Shown: positions 27,351 to 36,231 of the stretch, in pieces
How the letters are laid out: the number at the start of each line of letters is the position of its first letter
Numbering within the stretch: position 1 is the first letter of the stretch
Source of the DNA: Mycobacterium conspicuum
Lineage (GTDB): Bacteria > Actinomycetota > Actinomycetes > Mycobacteriales > Mycobacteriaceae
Direction of reading: 5' to 3'
Length of the DNA stretch: 64,000 nucleotides
Assembly (NCBI RefSeq): GCF_010730195.1
Contig: NZ_AP022613.1
Location: forward strand, 1,240,001 to 1,304,000
Made by a program: the position numbers and the translations under genes
Notes under the pieces: model-generated
What the model saw: only the letters and a program-made list of their open reading frames with translations
What the model was told of the DNA's origin: nothing
The model's database searches: none

Positions 27351-28322
27351 ATGAGTGCGGGTCTTTTCGGGCTCCTCGACGACGTCGCGGCTCTCGCGCG
27401 ACTGGCGGCGGCCAGCGGACGTGCGTCCGCCAAGGCCGCCGGTGTGGTCATTGACGACACCGCGGTGACACCGCAATACGTCCTCGGGATAACCGCCGAG
27501 CGTGAGTTGCCGATCGTCAAACGCATCGCGATGGGGTCCCTGCGCAACAAGCTGCTGGTGATTCTGCCCGTCGCGATGCTGCTCAGTCAGTTCGCGCCGC
27601 GGCTGGTGGTCCCGGTGCTGATGCTCGGCGCCCTGTATCTGTGTTACGAAGGCGCCGAGAAGGTTTGGGGCAGCATCCGGGGTCATGACGCCGACGCTCC
27701 ACCGGCCGCCGAGGAAGAGGTGGTGACCGGGGCGATTCGGATGGACCTGGTGTTGTCCGCCGAAATCATGGTGATCGCGCTCAACGAGGTGGACGATCAG
27801 GCCTTCCTGCCGCGGCTCATCATCCTCATCGTCGTTGCCCTGGTCCTGACCGCCGGGGTGTACGGCGTCGTCGCCGTCATCGTCAAGATGGACGACGTCG
27901 GCCTGCGCCTCAAACAGACCGCGTCCCGAATCGGGCGGCACGTCGGCCGGGGCTTGGTCGCGGCGATGCCCGCGCTGCTCTCGGCGCTTTCCAACATCGG
28001 CATGGTGGCCATGCTCTGGGTGGGCGGCCACATATTGCTCACGGGCAGCGATCAACTGGGCTGGCATCCACCGGACCAGGTGGTCCACCATGCCGCGGAC
28101 CGGGTTCGCCACAGCGTCAAGGCCTTTGGTGCGGTGGCGGCCTGGATGACCGAGACCGCAGCGGCCACGGTGGTCGGTTTGGCCGTCGGAGCCGTCGCCA
28201 TCACGCTGGTGGCGTTGTTGTCGCTGGTTCGACGAGGCCTCTGGGGCTTGGCTAAACGCGTCGGCACGGACAAGATGAAAGGCAAGACTGCGAGAGGGCA
28301 AAACGATGAAGGACGTCGCTAG
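27351..28322 (+). CDS. DUF808 family membrane protein
   Basis: Membrane protein of 323 residues. The start at 27351 (MSAGLFGLLDDVAALARLAA) is the conserved N-terminus of DUF808 proteins (YedI type); the longer frame upstream is not protein-like. Conserved segments include DDTAVTPQYVLGI, ERELPIVKRIAMGSLRNK and VGGHILLTG, with about six hydrophobic segments. Function unknown; often described as an inner-membrane protein of the envelope. It overlaps the lytic transglycosylase gene by 17 bp. Confidence 0.85.
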   Translation: MSAGLFGLLDDVAALARLAAASGRASAKAAGVVIDDTAVTPQYVLGITAERELPIVKRIAMGSLRNKLLVILPVAMLLSQFAPRLVVPVLMLGALYLCYEGAEKVWGSIRGHDADAPPAAEEEVVTGAIRMDLVLSAEIMVIALNEVDDQAFLPRLIILIVVALVLTAGVYGVVAVIVKMDDVGLRLKQTASRIGRHVGRGLVAAMPALLSALSNIGMVAMLWVGGHILLTGSDQLGWHPPDQVVHHAADRVRHSVKAFGAVAAWMTETAAATVVGLAVGAVAITLVALLSLVRRGLWGLAKRVGTDKMKGKTARGQNDEGRR

Positions 28323-29187
28323 CTACCGCTGGGTGCGTTTAATGTGTTGCAGCGCAACCGTTCTCGTGGTGGTAATGGCGGGATCCACGGCCGCGGCGGC
28401 CACACTGCACGCGCAGCCGCCGCTGGCAACCGACCCCGCCGTCTTGGCCAGCGAATTGAGCGCCGATGAACAGGCGCTGCACGACCCGTCCTCGTCGGAG
28501 GCCACCTTGGCCGCGGCCGCGCACCGCCAGCAGGTCGCCTACCGGAATATCGGGCGGCACCCGGAGTGGGACGCGACCATCCGAGCCGCAATCCCGCCGG
28601 CACTCGCCGGGACCTACGACCGCAATGTCGACGCGCGACGCCAGCTCAGCGCGCTGAGCGGGGGAGACATCAAGGACACCCTGCCCGCCTGGCGGATCGA
28701 CGGACCCCCGCCGGCCGATGCGTTGCTCGGCTACTACCACGAAGCAGAAGCGGCGACCGGCGTCGGATGGAACTATCTGGCGGCGATCAACCTGGTGGAA
28801 ACGGGCTTCGGCCGCATCAACGGGGTGAGCACCGCCGGGGCGGAGGGCCCCATGCAGTTCCTGCCGTCGACGTGGGCCACCTACGGCAACGGCGGCGACG
28901 TCCACTCGCCCCACGACGCCGTGCTGGCGGCCGCCCGCTTCCTGGCCGCCAACGGCTTCGCCAACGATCACGACCGTGCCATCTTCGGGTACAACCACTC
29001 CAGCCATTACGTCGGCGCGGTGGACGACTACGCCGCTGTGATGGCCAGCGATCCGGCCGGCTTCGCCGACTACTACCGCTGGGACATCTACTACAACACG
29101 ACGGCCGGCGACGTGCTGTTGCCCGTCGGCTACGCCGAATCCGCGCGCATCCCCGTCGGCGACTACCTGGCGAGCCACCCGCAGTGA
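28306..29187 (+). CDS. lytic transglycosylase (SLT domain), exported
   Basis: Peptidoglycan-cleaving enzyme of 293 residues. After a signal peptide (CCSATVLVVVMAGSTAAAA) comes a helical linker and an SLT domain from about residue 140: WNYLAAINLVETGFGRINGV contains the catalytic Glu, followed by STAGAEGPMQFLPSTW and GGDVHSPHDAVLAAARFLA. The arrangement resembles mycobacterial murein lytic transglycosylases. It probably acts in wall remodelling. It overlaps the DUF808 gene upstream and the small membrane gene downstream. Confidence 0.88.
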   Translation: MKDVASYRWVRLMCCSATVLVVVMAGSTAAAATLHAQPPLATDPAVLASELSADEQALHDPSSSEATLAAAAHRQQVAYRNIGRHPEWDATIRAAIPPALAGTYDRNVDARRQLSALSGGDIKDTLPAWRIDGPPPADALLGYYHEAEAATGVGWNYLAAINLVETGFGRINGVSTAGAEGPMQFLPSTWATYGNGGDVHSPHDAVLAAARFLAANGFANDHDRAIFGYNHSSHYVGAVDDYAAVMASDPAGFADYYRWDIYYNTTAGDVLLPVGYAESARIPVGDYLASHPQ

Positions 29188-29438
29188 TGGAAGCACTGCA
29201 GCGGGTGCTGAATCGCAAGGTCACCATCGCGGCACTGATCGAGATGGCCCTGTGGCTGGCGGTGCCCTATCTGGTGATCGGCCTGGTGTGGTCGTCGCTG
29301 CACGGCGAGCAGGTTCAGCAGATTCAGGCCCGGCTTCAACAGCTGTCGCCGGCCAGCACCGACATCATGGCCTTCGGGCTGGCGGCCGTGTTGTGGCCTG
29401 CGGCCGCAGAGATCGCCGACGCGTGCCCGGCCCGCTGA
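29187..29438 (+). CDS. small membrane protein of unknown function
   Basis: Predicted 83-residue protein starting in a TGATG overlap with the transglycosylase stop. Two hydrophobic segments are visible (IAALIEMALWLAVPYLVIGL and IMAFGLAAVLWPAAAEIA), separated by a polar helix EQVQQIQARLQQLSP. A longer frame upstream lies within the transglycosylase gene in another phase and is rejected. Its stop abuts the convergent repeat-protein gene. Function unknown. Confidence 0.65.
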   Translation: MEALQRVLNRKVTIAALIEMALWLAVPYLVIGLVWSSLHGEQVQQIQARLQQLSPASTDIMAFGLAAVLWPAAAEIADACPAR

Positions 29439-30284
29439 TCAATACAGGGGAACCCAGGTACCGAAATACCAGTAGCCCCAACCGCCGTACATCCAGTTGA
29501 ACGTCGGGATCACCATGTAGTCGTTGAAGGCGAACGGCCCGAAGTCGGTCTGTGCGACCAGGACGTCGCGCGGCGGCCCGTCCCATCGGCGGTTCCAGCC
29601 ACCCGGAGGCGGCGGACCGTTCCACCCACCCGGAGGTGGCGGGCCGGCCCAGTTGCGCGGCGCACGTCCCGGAGGCGGGCCGTCGTTCCAGCCCCACCCA
29701 TGCTCCCTGGGCGGTGGCGGTGCGCCATGGCCCTCAATGCTGAAGCCGGCGTGAGCGTTCGTGGGACCGCCCACGTCCACGCTTCCCGCGGCGTAGGTTC
29801 CGTGCGGGGTGTACGGCGGGTGCGGGGGCTGGGTGGACGGCGCCTGCAGCTCCCTGTTGTTGGGCTGGTGCGACGGCGGATTGCTCGGCGCGCTGGCGGG
29901 CGCGCTGGTGGGCGCGCCGCCCCTCGGCGGCTCGTTGCTCGGCGGGCCCTGCGGCGCGCTGGTTTGCGGGTGCTGCGGCACGCTGGTTTGTGGGTTTTGC
30001 GGTTCGTGCGTTTGCGGGTTCTGCGGCGCGCTGGTCTGCGGGTTTTGCGGCGCGTTGGTTTGCGGGTTTTGCGGCGCGTGGCTTGGTGGGCCCTGCTGTT
30101 CGTGGCCCTGCCCGCCGCCGCCGGGCGCGGGGCCGCCACCCGGGCCGCCGCCGTTGCAGTTCGGACAGGGTGGCGGCGACGGAGCCCCCGGAGCCGCCGC
30201 GGCCAACCCTGTCCCGAAGGTCAGGGCCGACATGCTGATCGTTGCGGCGAGCGCCGCGGCGCTGAGCGCGCGTTTGCTAGACAT
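29439..30284 (-). CDS. secreted proline-rich protein with octapeptide repeats
   Basis: Exported protein of 281 residues. The signal peptide ends near residue 31 (TFGTGLAAAAPG). Then come a CPNCNG motif, a Gly-rich stretch, six 8-residue repeats of the type APQNPQTx (residues 70-117), a Pro-rich spacer, repeats like PPPPGGWN, and an aromatic C-terminal module ending YWYFGTWVPLY. The C-terminal module resembles small secreted mycobacterial proteins with a conserved Trp/Tyr tail. Pro-rich exported proteins often span or bind the cell wall. Function unknown. Confidence 0.75.
   Translation of the reverse strand: MSSKRALSAAALAATISMSALTFGTGLAAAAPGAPSPPPCPNCNGGGPGGGPAPGGGGQGHEQQGPPSHAPQNPQTNAPQNPQTSAPQNPQTHEPQNPQTSVPQHPQTSAPQGPPSNEPPRGGAPTSAPASAPSNPPSHQPNNRELQAPSTQPPHPPYTPHGTYAAGSVDVGGPTNAHAGFSIEGHGAPPPPREHGWGWNDGPPPGRAPRNWAGPPPPGGWNGPPPPGGWNRRWDGPPRDVLVAQTDFGPFAFNDYMVIPTFNWMYGGWGYWYFGTWVPLY
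29934..30077 (-). repeat. six tandem 24-bp units coding APQNPQTx
   Basis: Six adjacent 24-base units encode APQNPQTN, APQNPQTS, APQNPQTH, EPQNPQTS, VPQHPQTS and APQGPPSN. The units at the downstream end of the gene are the most diverged. Copy number is likely to vary between strains. Confidence 0.85.
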
Positions 30285-30314
30285 ATCTGCTGGTCCTCCT
30301 AGCCGGGCCCGAAG

Positions 30315-30794
30315 CTATGGGCAGGTCACGTTCATCTGGAATGACTTCTTCACCTGCTGAGGCTGCTGCGGGTTGCTCATGTCGACGCCCGTCGCGGTGC
30401 CGTTGATCGCATACGTCTTGCCGTTCTGCGCGGCGCCGGCGTTGCCGCCCTGTCCCGGCGCGGCGTCGGAGAAACCCAGCGCGACCCCGTTGACGTTGCC
30501 CAGCCCGACCGAATGGACGATCGGCGGGTTGGCATTGCTGACCACCGCGCCAACTCCGTTTGTCGCGTCACCGATGCCGATGTTGGTGTTGTCGCCGGCG
30601 ACGGTGCAGGTGACCTGTCCGGTGATGTTCTGGTTCTGACCGTCGATGGTGAGCTGCGGTCCGGCCGCGGCCGCCGGCGCGCCCGAACTCGAACTCGACG
30701 CGCCCGGATTGGACTTGTTGCTCGAACAGCCGGCCAGCGCCGCCGCGACCACGGCCACGCCGACTACGCCGGCTGTGATGCCACGCTTCGCCAC
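30315..30794 (-). CDS. lpqH: LpqH-family 19-kDa lipoprotein antigen homologue
   Basis: Surface lipoprotein of 159 residues, the length of M. tuberculosis LpqH. The GTG start at 30794 has GAAGGAG upstream and gives a short signal peptide ending ALAGC (Cys23) then SSNKS, as in LpqH. Matching features include IDGQNQNITGQVTCTVAG, GNVNGVALGFSDA and ATGVDMSNP near the C-terminus, and a final NVTCP. LpqH is a TLR2 ligand and glycolipoprotein; the Ser/Ala-rich stretch after the Cys is a plausible glycosylation site. The surrounding genes do not establish whether this is the orthologue or a paralogue. Confidence 0.88.
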   Translation of the reverse strand: MAKRGITAGVVGVAVVAAALAGCSSNKSNPGASSSSSGAPAAAAGPQLTIDGQNQNITGQVTCTVAGDNTNIGIGDATNGVGAVVSNANPPIVHSVGLGNVNGVALGFSDAAPGQGGNAGAAQNGKTYAINGTATGVDMSNPQQPQQVKKSFQMNVTCP

Positions 30795-30917
30795 GCCCTC
30801 TCCTTCGGTTGGGTTCTCTGCGCGACCGCTGCGCAACGCTGCGCTTGCGAGGCCGCATCGCCGACCCCGAATACCCGATGCCGCCATCTGCAAACCATGC
30901 GGGCGGGATCGGTCAGG

Positions 30918-31562
30918 TCATCCCAACCCTGCGACCAGGTTGTTGTGTTGCGGGCAGTACGCGCGAACCGAGATGGCGACGAAGTCATCGGCGTTGGCGC
31001 TGAATGCCGGGCTGCTCGCACGAAACGCCGTCGCCACCTCTTGCACCGTCATGCCCTGACCGATGTTCTGACAGACCGTCTTGCCGTTGTAGATCGCGGC
31101 CCCGGGGTTGGCGAAGGAGATGCCCTTGTCGTTGAGGGCCTGGATGTACTTGTCGTCCTGATCCGGTGTCGATGCGATCGAGGACGGGGCGGTAGCCGTC
31201 GGCGCCGCCGACGACGTGGTGGGGGAGGGCGGGTTGGTGGCATTGGTCGGGGAGTGGCTCGTCGTCAACGCCCAGCGCCCGACGACGATGGCCCCGGCCA
31301 CCACCAACCCGGCGACCACCAGCCCCCCGGCGATGCGCCATGTCGCGCGCCACGATTGGCCGACGGCGGCGGGTTCGTCCGGGATGTCCCCGCCCGGAAC
31401 CTCCGCATAATCGCCGCGCTCGGGGTTGTCCGACCATGCGAGTTCAACCGCGTCGGTGGGGGTGGAATTGGGCACGGCCGCGGTCTTGCCGACATCCCGC
31501 GCGACGGTCTCCGCGCCGGTCTCTGCGGCGCTCTCGTGGGCGGCCCGACCCGGCTCGGCCAT
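30918..31562 (-). CDS. membrane-anchored DUF732 domain protein
   Basis: Protein of 214 residues. An acidic cytoplasmic N-terminus is followed by one membrane helix near residues 77-98 (RIAGGLVVAGLVVAGAIVVG), a Ser/Thr/Pro linker, and a C-terminal DUF732 domain (DDKYIQALNDKGISFANPGA, then VCQNIGQGMTVQEVATAF and AYCPQHNN). The two Cys form the expected disulfide pair. The start at 31562 (MAEPGRAAH) is preferred to an ATG 8 codons upstream. DUF732 proteins are common exported mycobacterial proteins of unknown role. Confidence 0.8.
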   Translation of the reverse strand: MAEPGRAAHESAAETGAETVARDVGKTAAVPNSTPTDAVELAWSDNPERGDYAEVPGGDIPDEPAAVGQSWRATWRIAGGLVVAGLVVAGAIVVGRWALTTSHSPTNATNPPSPTTSSAAPTATAPSSIASTPDQDDKYIQALNDKGISFANPGAAIYNGKTVCQNIGQGMTVQEVATAFRASSPAFSANADDFVAISVRAYCPQHNNLVAGLG

Positions 31563-31606
31563 GGGGGTTATGGTAGCCACCTGCACGCCGAACTAGGCTG
31601 CGGGCT

Positions 31607-32002
31607 ATGTCAATCGACCGTGCCGCGCTGGTCGCGGGAAGCATCCGCCTCGCCTCGGGCATCCAGTTTCTCGTCGACCCCCTTCGTGCCAACCGTCTGT
31701 GGGGCGATCACAGCGAGCCGTCGCCGACGGCGCGACTGCTGTTGCGGTCGATGGGCTACCGCGACGCGCTGATCGGAGCCCTGCTCTTGACGTCGGGGTT
31801 GCGCGGCAAAAACAGCCGCGGCTGGTTCCTCGCATCGGCCGGCGCCGACGCGTCCGACCTGGTCGGCGGGCTGAGCGTGCACGACAAATTGACCCGCTCC
31901 CAACAGCTCATCGGCCTGGGTGGCGCCATCCTCGGCGTCGGCGTGGGACTGTGGGGCGCCGTGCGTCGCACCGGGCGACCGGCCGCTACGCAACCGGACT
32001 AG
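31607..32002 (+). CDS. small membrane protein, DUF4267-like
   Basis: Predicted 131-residue protein with three or four hydrophobic segments (DALIGALLLTSGLRG, and a C-terminal LIGLGGAILGVGVGLWGAVR) and conserved-looking LLLRSMGYRDALIG and SAGADASDLVGG. The pattern resembles DUF4267-type small membrane proteins; I am not certain of the family. It starts 44 bp from the divergent DUF732 gene and overlaps the convergent FMO gene end by 17 bp. Confidence 0.65.
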   Translation: MSIDRAALVAGSIRLASGIQFLVDPLRANRLWGDHSEPSPTARLLLRSMGYRDALIGALLLTSGLRGKNSRGWFLASAGADASDLVGGLSVHDKLTRSQQLIGLGGAILGVGVGLWGAVRRTGRPAATQPD

Positions 32003-33473
32003 GCAGCAGCGACCACAGGCTTTGTTCGCGCTCGGTCAGCTCGTTCGACGTGATCGCGCCGAAGGTGGCCGCCTCGCGCGCGAACCGGGCCGGCGCGTCG
32101 GGCAGCGCATCCGGACCTTCCAGCCGGAAACAACTCGGTGCGAGCGGACCGAACAACAACGCGCGGCGCAGCTGTGGCCAGTTCTCCAGATGCGGCTCGA
32201 CCCCGGCGGCCCGGGCGAAAGTCATTGCCGCCAAATTCATTTGGGTCTTTTGCGACATGCCGCGACGTGATCGATAGGCGTCGATCGCCAGCCGCTGGTC
32301 GCGCTCGTCCGGCGGCGCGATGGTGCCGCCCCAGGTATAGGCGATCCACCTGGCCTGAAGCTCAAGCGGCACAAAGTATCCCCCGGACTGATCCCAGATG
32401 CCCATGAAGGCGAGACCCGGCAGGTCGGGATGGAACGTGTAGCGGTCGGCGTCCAGATGCACGGCATCGAGGTTGAGAATCGCCCGAATGTCCGCGCTCA
32501 GAAACGGCATCCGGATTTCGAACCCGGTGCCCAGCACGATCGCGTCGAACTCCTCGGCATGCCCGTCGGCGAACGTCACGGCCGCGCCGGCAATGGATTT
32601 CATCCACGGACGCACGGTGATTCGGCCCTCGGCGACGAGCGGCAGGTAGTCCTGGTTGAGCGTGACCCCGGCCGCGAACAGGGACGGATCGGGCGTCGGG
32701 GCACCGTATTGTTCGGGGCTTCCCGCCGCCTCGAGCACGGCCCGCTTCAGTTGGGCTTCCATCTCGTCCGGCGGCAGGACTTCGCTGGCCAAGCCCCCGT
32801 ATCGGGTGTAGAAGCGGTAATCGGACGGGACGCCGGCGACGAACTTGGGCAGGACGTACCGCTGCCGGCGTTGAGTCACCACCACCCGCGCGGCGCCGAG
32901 CGCGGCGAGTTCCGACGCGATCTCCAAGGCGCTGATCGCGCACCCCGCCACCAGCACGCGCTTGCCGCGATAGGGCTCTGGCCCCCGGTACCGATAGGTG
33001 GAGACGGCTGCCGCCGAGCCGGCGAACGCATCCAGCCCGGGCACCGCGGGGATGGCGGGGGCATGAAACCTGCCGCAGGCCACCACGATTCGGTCAAATC
33101 GTTCATCCGTTCCGCCGTGACGCACGAGCCACCCGGTCGCGTCTCGGGTGACGAGGTCGGCTCGGGTGCCGAGCCGGATGCGTGCGGTCAGGCCGAATGC
33201 CTCGGCATAGCGATGCAAGTAGTCGAGGATCTCGCGGTTCGACGGGTAGACGAGGTCGGTCTCGTGCTCGAGGTCGCTGAAGGCGGTCAGGGTGCGGCTG
33301 CTGTTGGTGTGCATGCTCGGCCACACGCCGCTGTTTCCGTCCACGCCCGACCACTGGCCGCCCAGCATGGATCCCTGCTCGAAGATCGTCGACTCGAATC
33401 CCTGCGACAGCAACCAGCGCGCGACGACCAGTCCACCGGGCCCGGCTCCGATCACCGCAACGCTGCTTGTCAC
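31986..33473 (-). CDS. flavin-containing monooxygenase (FMO/Baeyer-Villiger type)
   Basis: FAD/NADPH-dependent monooxygenase of 495 residues. The GTG start at 33473 places the FAD-binding loop AVIGAGPGGL near the N-terminus; the open frame upstream is not protein-like. The second, NADPH-type Rossmann loop is RVLVAGCAISALEIASEL near residue 178, and VLGTGFEIRMPF is the FMO-type ATG motif. TFHPDLPGLAFMGIWDQSGG near the C-terminus is common in FMOs. Substrate could be a ketone, amine or sulfide. The second Rossmann loop has Cys and Ser (AGCAIS) where GxGxxG/A is usual. Confidence 0.88.
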   Translation of the reverse strand: MTSSVAVIGAGPGGLVVARWLLSQGFESTIFEQGSMLGGQWSGVDGNSGVWPSMHTNSSRTLTAFSDLEHETDLVYPSNREILDYLHRYAEAFGLTARIRLGTRADLVTRDATGWLVRHGGTDERFDRIVVACGRFHAPAIPAVPGLDAFAGSAAAVSTYRYRGPEPYRGKRVLVAGCAISALEIASELAALGAARVVVTQRRQRYVLPKFVAGVPSDYRFYTRYGGLASEVLPPDEMEAQLKRAVLEAAGSPEQYGAPTPDPSLFAAGVTLNQDYLPLVAEGRITVRPWMKSIAGAAVTFADGHAEEFDAIVLGTGFEIRMPFLSADIRAILNLDAVHLDADRYTFHPDLPGLAFMGIWDQSGGYFVPLELQARWIAYTWGGTIAPPDERDQRLAIDAYRSRRGMSQKTQMNLAAMTFARAAGVEPHLENWPQLRRALLFGPLAPSCFRLEGPDALPDAPARFAREAATFGAITSNELTEREQSLWSLLPSPVA

Positions 33474-33551
33474 CTTCGGAACTGTCGCACGACTGCACGA
33501 CGTCCGCGCTCTGATTGATCGACTTGGCGTCGACTGTGATACTCGTGCGGT

Positions 33552-34265
33552 ATGCCACAGCGAAAGGCCGCCGCGCTTGCCGGGCTCTGCATTCTGGTCG
33601 CCGGTTGCGGGGCCAACAGCAACCGGGCGGACCCCGCAACCACCACCTCCACAGCCGTGCCACCGGTTGCGCAGGCCGCACTGAACGGGCTGTTGCTCAG
33701 CGCGCCGCAGATCGGTGCCGCGTTGGGGACCACCGATGTGTCCGTGGCTACCGACAGGACGTCGATGGAGGACGTGAGTGCTCTGGTGTCGCGCCCGGAG
33801 TGTCTGCCCATATACAGCCCGGCAGAGGCCAATGCTTACGCCAACAGCGGATCCAGCGGCGTTCACCGACAGTTTCTGGGCGATCCATCGAATTCGCACG
33901 AAGCCGAGCAGACTGTCGTGCTGTTTCCGACGGCACGGCAGGCCAGCGCCTTCTTCGCAGCCTCGGCGCAACGCTGGCAGAAGTGCTCCAACGGGGGCTT
34001 TGCCCACACCATGTCGGGTGGTCGTGAGGTGTGGAATGTGGGGCCGATCTCCAACACCAACGGCGTCTTGAGCACCACTGCGCGGATCAGCCAGGAGGTA
34101 TACGACCATCCCGGCGCCGGCGAGGGCGGCGATCGGACCGCTCAGCGGGCTCTGACCGTGCGCAACAACGTCGCCATCGACATCCTGACCGTCAGCGCGG
34201 CCGCCAACGATCCGGCGGCTGTCAACATCGCCACGCAGATCGCCGCCGAGGTGCCCAGCAAATAG
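33552..34265 (+). CDS. lipoprotein with PknH-type extracellular sensor domain
   Basis: Lipoprotein of 237 residues. The signal ends in LVAGC (Cys19). The rest matches the PknH-like sensor domain found in mycobacterial lipoproteins such as LppH: LLLSAPQIGAALGTTDVSV, then a Cys in SRPECLPIY, VVLFPTARQASAFFAASAQR, WQKCSNG and a helical end VNIATQIAAEV. Two or more Cys probably form disulfides. The ligand is unknown. It is divergent from the FMO gene. Confidence 0.85.
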   Translation: MPQRKAAALAGLCILVAGCGANSNRADPATTTSTAVPPVAQAALNGLLLSAPQIGAALGTTDVSVATDRTSMEDVSALVSRPECLPIYSPAEANAYANSGSSGVHRQFLGDPSNSHEAEQTVVLFPTARQASAFFAASAQRWQKCSNGGFAHTMSGGREVWNVGPISNTNGVLSTTARISQEVYDHPGAGEGGDRTAQRALTVRNNVAIDILTVSAAANDPAAVNIATQIAAEVPSK

Positions 34266-34303
34266 ACCCAGCGCGGCTGGCCGGGACGTGTAATTATTTG
34301 CTG

Positions 34304-34681
34304 ATGAATCCGGGCAACCCCTCGCGGAGCGGCTCGGCCGCGCCGACCTGGGAGCCCGCCGGGGCCAATCGCATCGGGGCGATCATCGGGGCAATCTTCG
34401 CGGCGATCGGCCTCTGTATCGGGTGTATCGGGCTCGCGGCGGGGGTGATCGCGCTGACCCCCGCGAGCGCGCTGTGGATGGGCGGGATCGTGTGCATCAG
34501 CGGCTACCGGCTGACGTACAGCGACGCGGGTCAGTCGATGAGCTTTCACTGCGTCAACGGTGACAGCTCCTATGACGTCGCGGACCTCGCGGTCTTGCTG
34601 CAATCCGTCGTCGCGGCGCTGGTGCTGTGCGTCGGCCTGATCGGTATCCGCCTGATCCGGGCCCGCCTGCGTAAGGCGTGA
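34304..34681 (+). CDS. small two-helix membrane protein of unknown function
   Basis: Predicted 125-residue membrane protein. Hydrophobic segments are IGAIIGAIFAAIGLCIGCIG (about residues 23-42) and LLQSVVAALVLCVGLIGIRL (about 98-117), the second followed by a basic end. The middle part (CISGYRLTYSDAGQSMSFHC) is extracytoplasmic with a Cys pair. It starts 38 bp after the sensor lipoprotein and may share its transcript. Its stop is 1 bp from the convergent selO gene. Confidence 0.6.
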   Translation: MNPGNPSRSGSAAPTWEPAGANRIGAIIGAIFAAIGLCIGCIGLAAGVIALTPASALWMGGIVCISGYRLTYSDAGQSMSFHCVNGDSSYDVADLAVLLQSVVAALVLCVGLIGIRLIRARLRKA

Positions 34682-34682
34682 T

Positions 34683-36134
34683 TCAGGTGCCGCAAAAGGT
34701 CCGGTATTCGCCGAAATCCTCCGGCGCGGGACTCGCGTAACGCTCGAGACCGGGCCGTTCGTCGTAGGGCGCGGTCACCGCGTCCAGGAGCCGCCGCAGC
34801 GGGTCGAGGTCGCCGGCGGTGGCGGCGGACAGGACTTCCTCGACCAGGTGGTTGCGCGGAATGTAGATCGGATTGACGCGGTCCATCGATTCGGGGTTCG
34901 GGCCCAGGGCTCGCCAACGGGACAGCCAGTCGTCAAAGCCGGCGAAGTCCAATCCAGCATCGCCTGTTGCCGCGCGAGCCAGGCGACGGAAGAAGGAGGT
35001 GTAGTCCACTCGGCTTTCCTTCAACAGGACCAGCAATTCGTCGACCAACTCCGCGGCGGCCTGGGCTTCGACGCCGGCGGACAAACCGAGCCTGGCTCGC
35101 ATCCCGGATGACCACACCTGGTCGTACTGGGCGTGAAATACCTCGAAGGCCTCCTGCGCGAGTGCGATTCCCTCGTCAATGTCGTTGGACAGCAACGGAA
35201 GAAGCGTTTCGGCGAACCGGGCGAGGTTCCACCCGGCAATCACGGGCTGGTTGCCGAAGGCGTAGCGGCCCCAGGAGTCGATCGAACTGAACACGGTCTC
35301 GGGATCGTAGGCCTCCATGAAGGCGCACGGTCCGTAGTCGATGGTCTCGCCGGAGATCGTCATGTTGTCGGTGTTCATCACCCCGTGGACAAACCCAAAC
35401 AGCATCCATCGCGCGATCAGGGACGCCTGGGCGGCGGTGACCGCCTGGAACAGCGCGAGGTAGGGGCGTTGGGCCGCCGCGGCGGCCGGATAGTGGCGGG
35501 CAATCGCATGGTCGGCGAGGCGCCGCACCAGATCGACATCGCCGGTAAACGCGGCGTATTGGAAGCTGCCTACCCGAAGGTGGCTGCTCGCGACGCGGGT
35601 GAGCACGGCGCCCGGCAGGACCGTCTGGCGATGTACCGGCCGCCCGGTACCGACCACAGCCAAGGATCGCGTCGTCGGGATGCCCAGGGCATGCATCGCC
35701 TCGCTGATGATGTATTCGCGCAGCATCGGCCCGACCGCGGCCAGGCCGTCGCCGCCGCGGGCGAACGGCGTGGGTCCGGAACCTTTCAGGTGGATATCAA
35801 CCACGCGCCCGTCGACGCCGGTGAGCTCGCCCAGGAGCAGCGCCCGGCCATCGCCCAGCCGCGGAACGAAGCCGCCGAACTGATGGCCGGCGTAGGCCTG
35901 AGCCACCGGAGTGGCGCCGGTGGGCAGCGCCCCGCCCACCAGGAACTGCAGCCCGTCGGCGCTGCGCAGCCACGCGCTATCAAGGCCCAGTTCGGCGGCC
36001 AGCGCCTCATTGAGCACGAGTAGCTGCGGTTCGGCGGGAGCTTCGGCCTGCCAGCGCACCGCCATCTCCGGCAGTTCGCGGGAGAAGCGATCCAACAGCG
36101 TGAGGTTCGACGTCACGCCCGGTTCAACGCTCAT
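34683..36134 (-). CDS. selO: SelO/YdiU protein adenylyltransferase
   Basis: Pseudokinase-fold AMP transferase of 483 residues that attaches AMP to proteins, linked to redox stress in other organisms. Family motifs are AGHQFGGFVPRLGDGRALLLGE (in part), KGSGPTPFARGGDG for nucleotide binding, REYIISEAMHALGIPTTRSL, GFVHGVMNTDNM with metal-binding Asn/Asp, and DYGPCAFMEAYDP. The C-terminus YRTFCGT has one Cys where some SelO proteins have Cys-x-x-Cys or selenocysteine. Single gene, convergent with the small membrane protein. Confidence 0.93.
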   Translation of the reverse strand: MSVEPGVTSNLTLLDRFSRELPEMAVRWQAEAPAEPQLLVLNEALAAELGLDSAWLRSADGLQFLVGGALPTGATPVAQAYAGHQFGGFVPRLGDGRALLLGELTGVDGRVVDIHLKGSGPTPFARGGDGLAAVGPMLREYIISEAMHALGIPTTRSLAVVGTGRPVHRQTVLPGAVLTRVASSHLRVGSFQYAAFTGDVDLVRRLADHAIARHYPAAAAAQRPYLALFQAVTAAQASLIARWMLFGFVHGVMNTDNMTISGETIDYGPCAFMEAYDPETVFSSIDSWGRYAFGNQPVIAGWNLARFAETLLPLLSNDIDEGIALAQEAFEVFHAQYDQVWSSGMRARLGLSAGVEAQAAAELVDELLVLLKESRVDYTSFFRRLARAATGDAGLDFAGFDDWLSRWRALGPNPESMDRVNPIYIPRNHLVEEVLSAATAGDLDPLRRLLDAVTAPYDERPGLERYASPAPEDFGEYRTFCGT

Positions 36135-36187
36135 CTCACCAGCCTAGGAGGCGCCTGAGCCACAAGGGAATTAAGGCGCAGCAAGCC

Positions 36188-36209
36188 CCCGGCAGGATCT
36201 CCTGCCGGG
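36188..36209 (-). terminator. hairpin terminator after the WGxxG gene
   Basis: CCCGGCAGGA and TCCTGCCGGG form perfect 10-bp arms around TC. The hairpin lies between the stop of the WGxxG gene and the start of selO, both on the minus strand. It lacks a T-run, as is common in mycobacteria. It would separate the two transcripts. Confidence 0.65.
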
Positions 36210-36231
36210 AGCCGCTGACGGTTCGGAGTGG

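Noticed and set aside
33474..34109. Long N-terminal extension of the FMO gene
   Set aside because: The extension overlaps the divergent sensor lipoprotein gene, and the FAD loop would then lie over 200 residues in.
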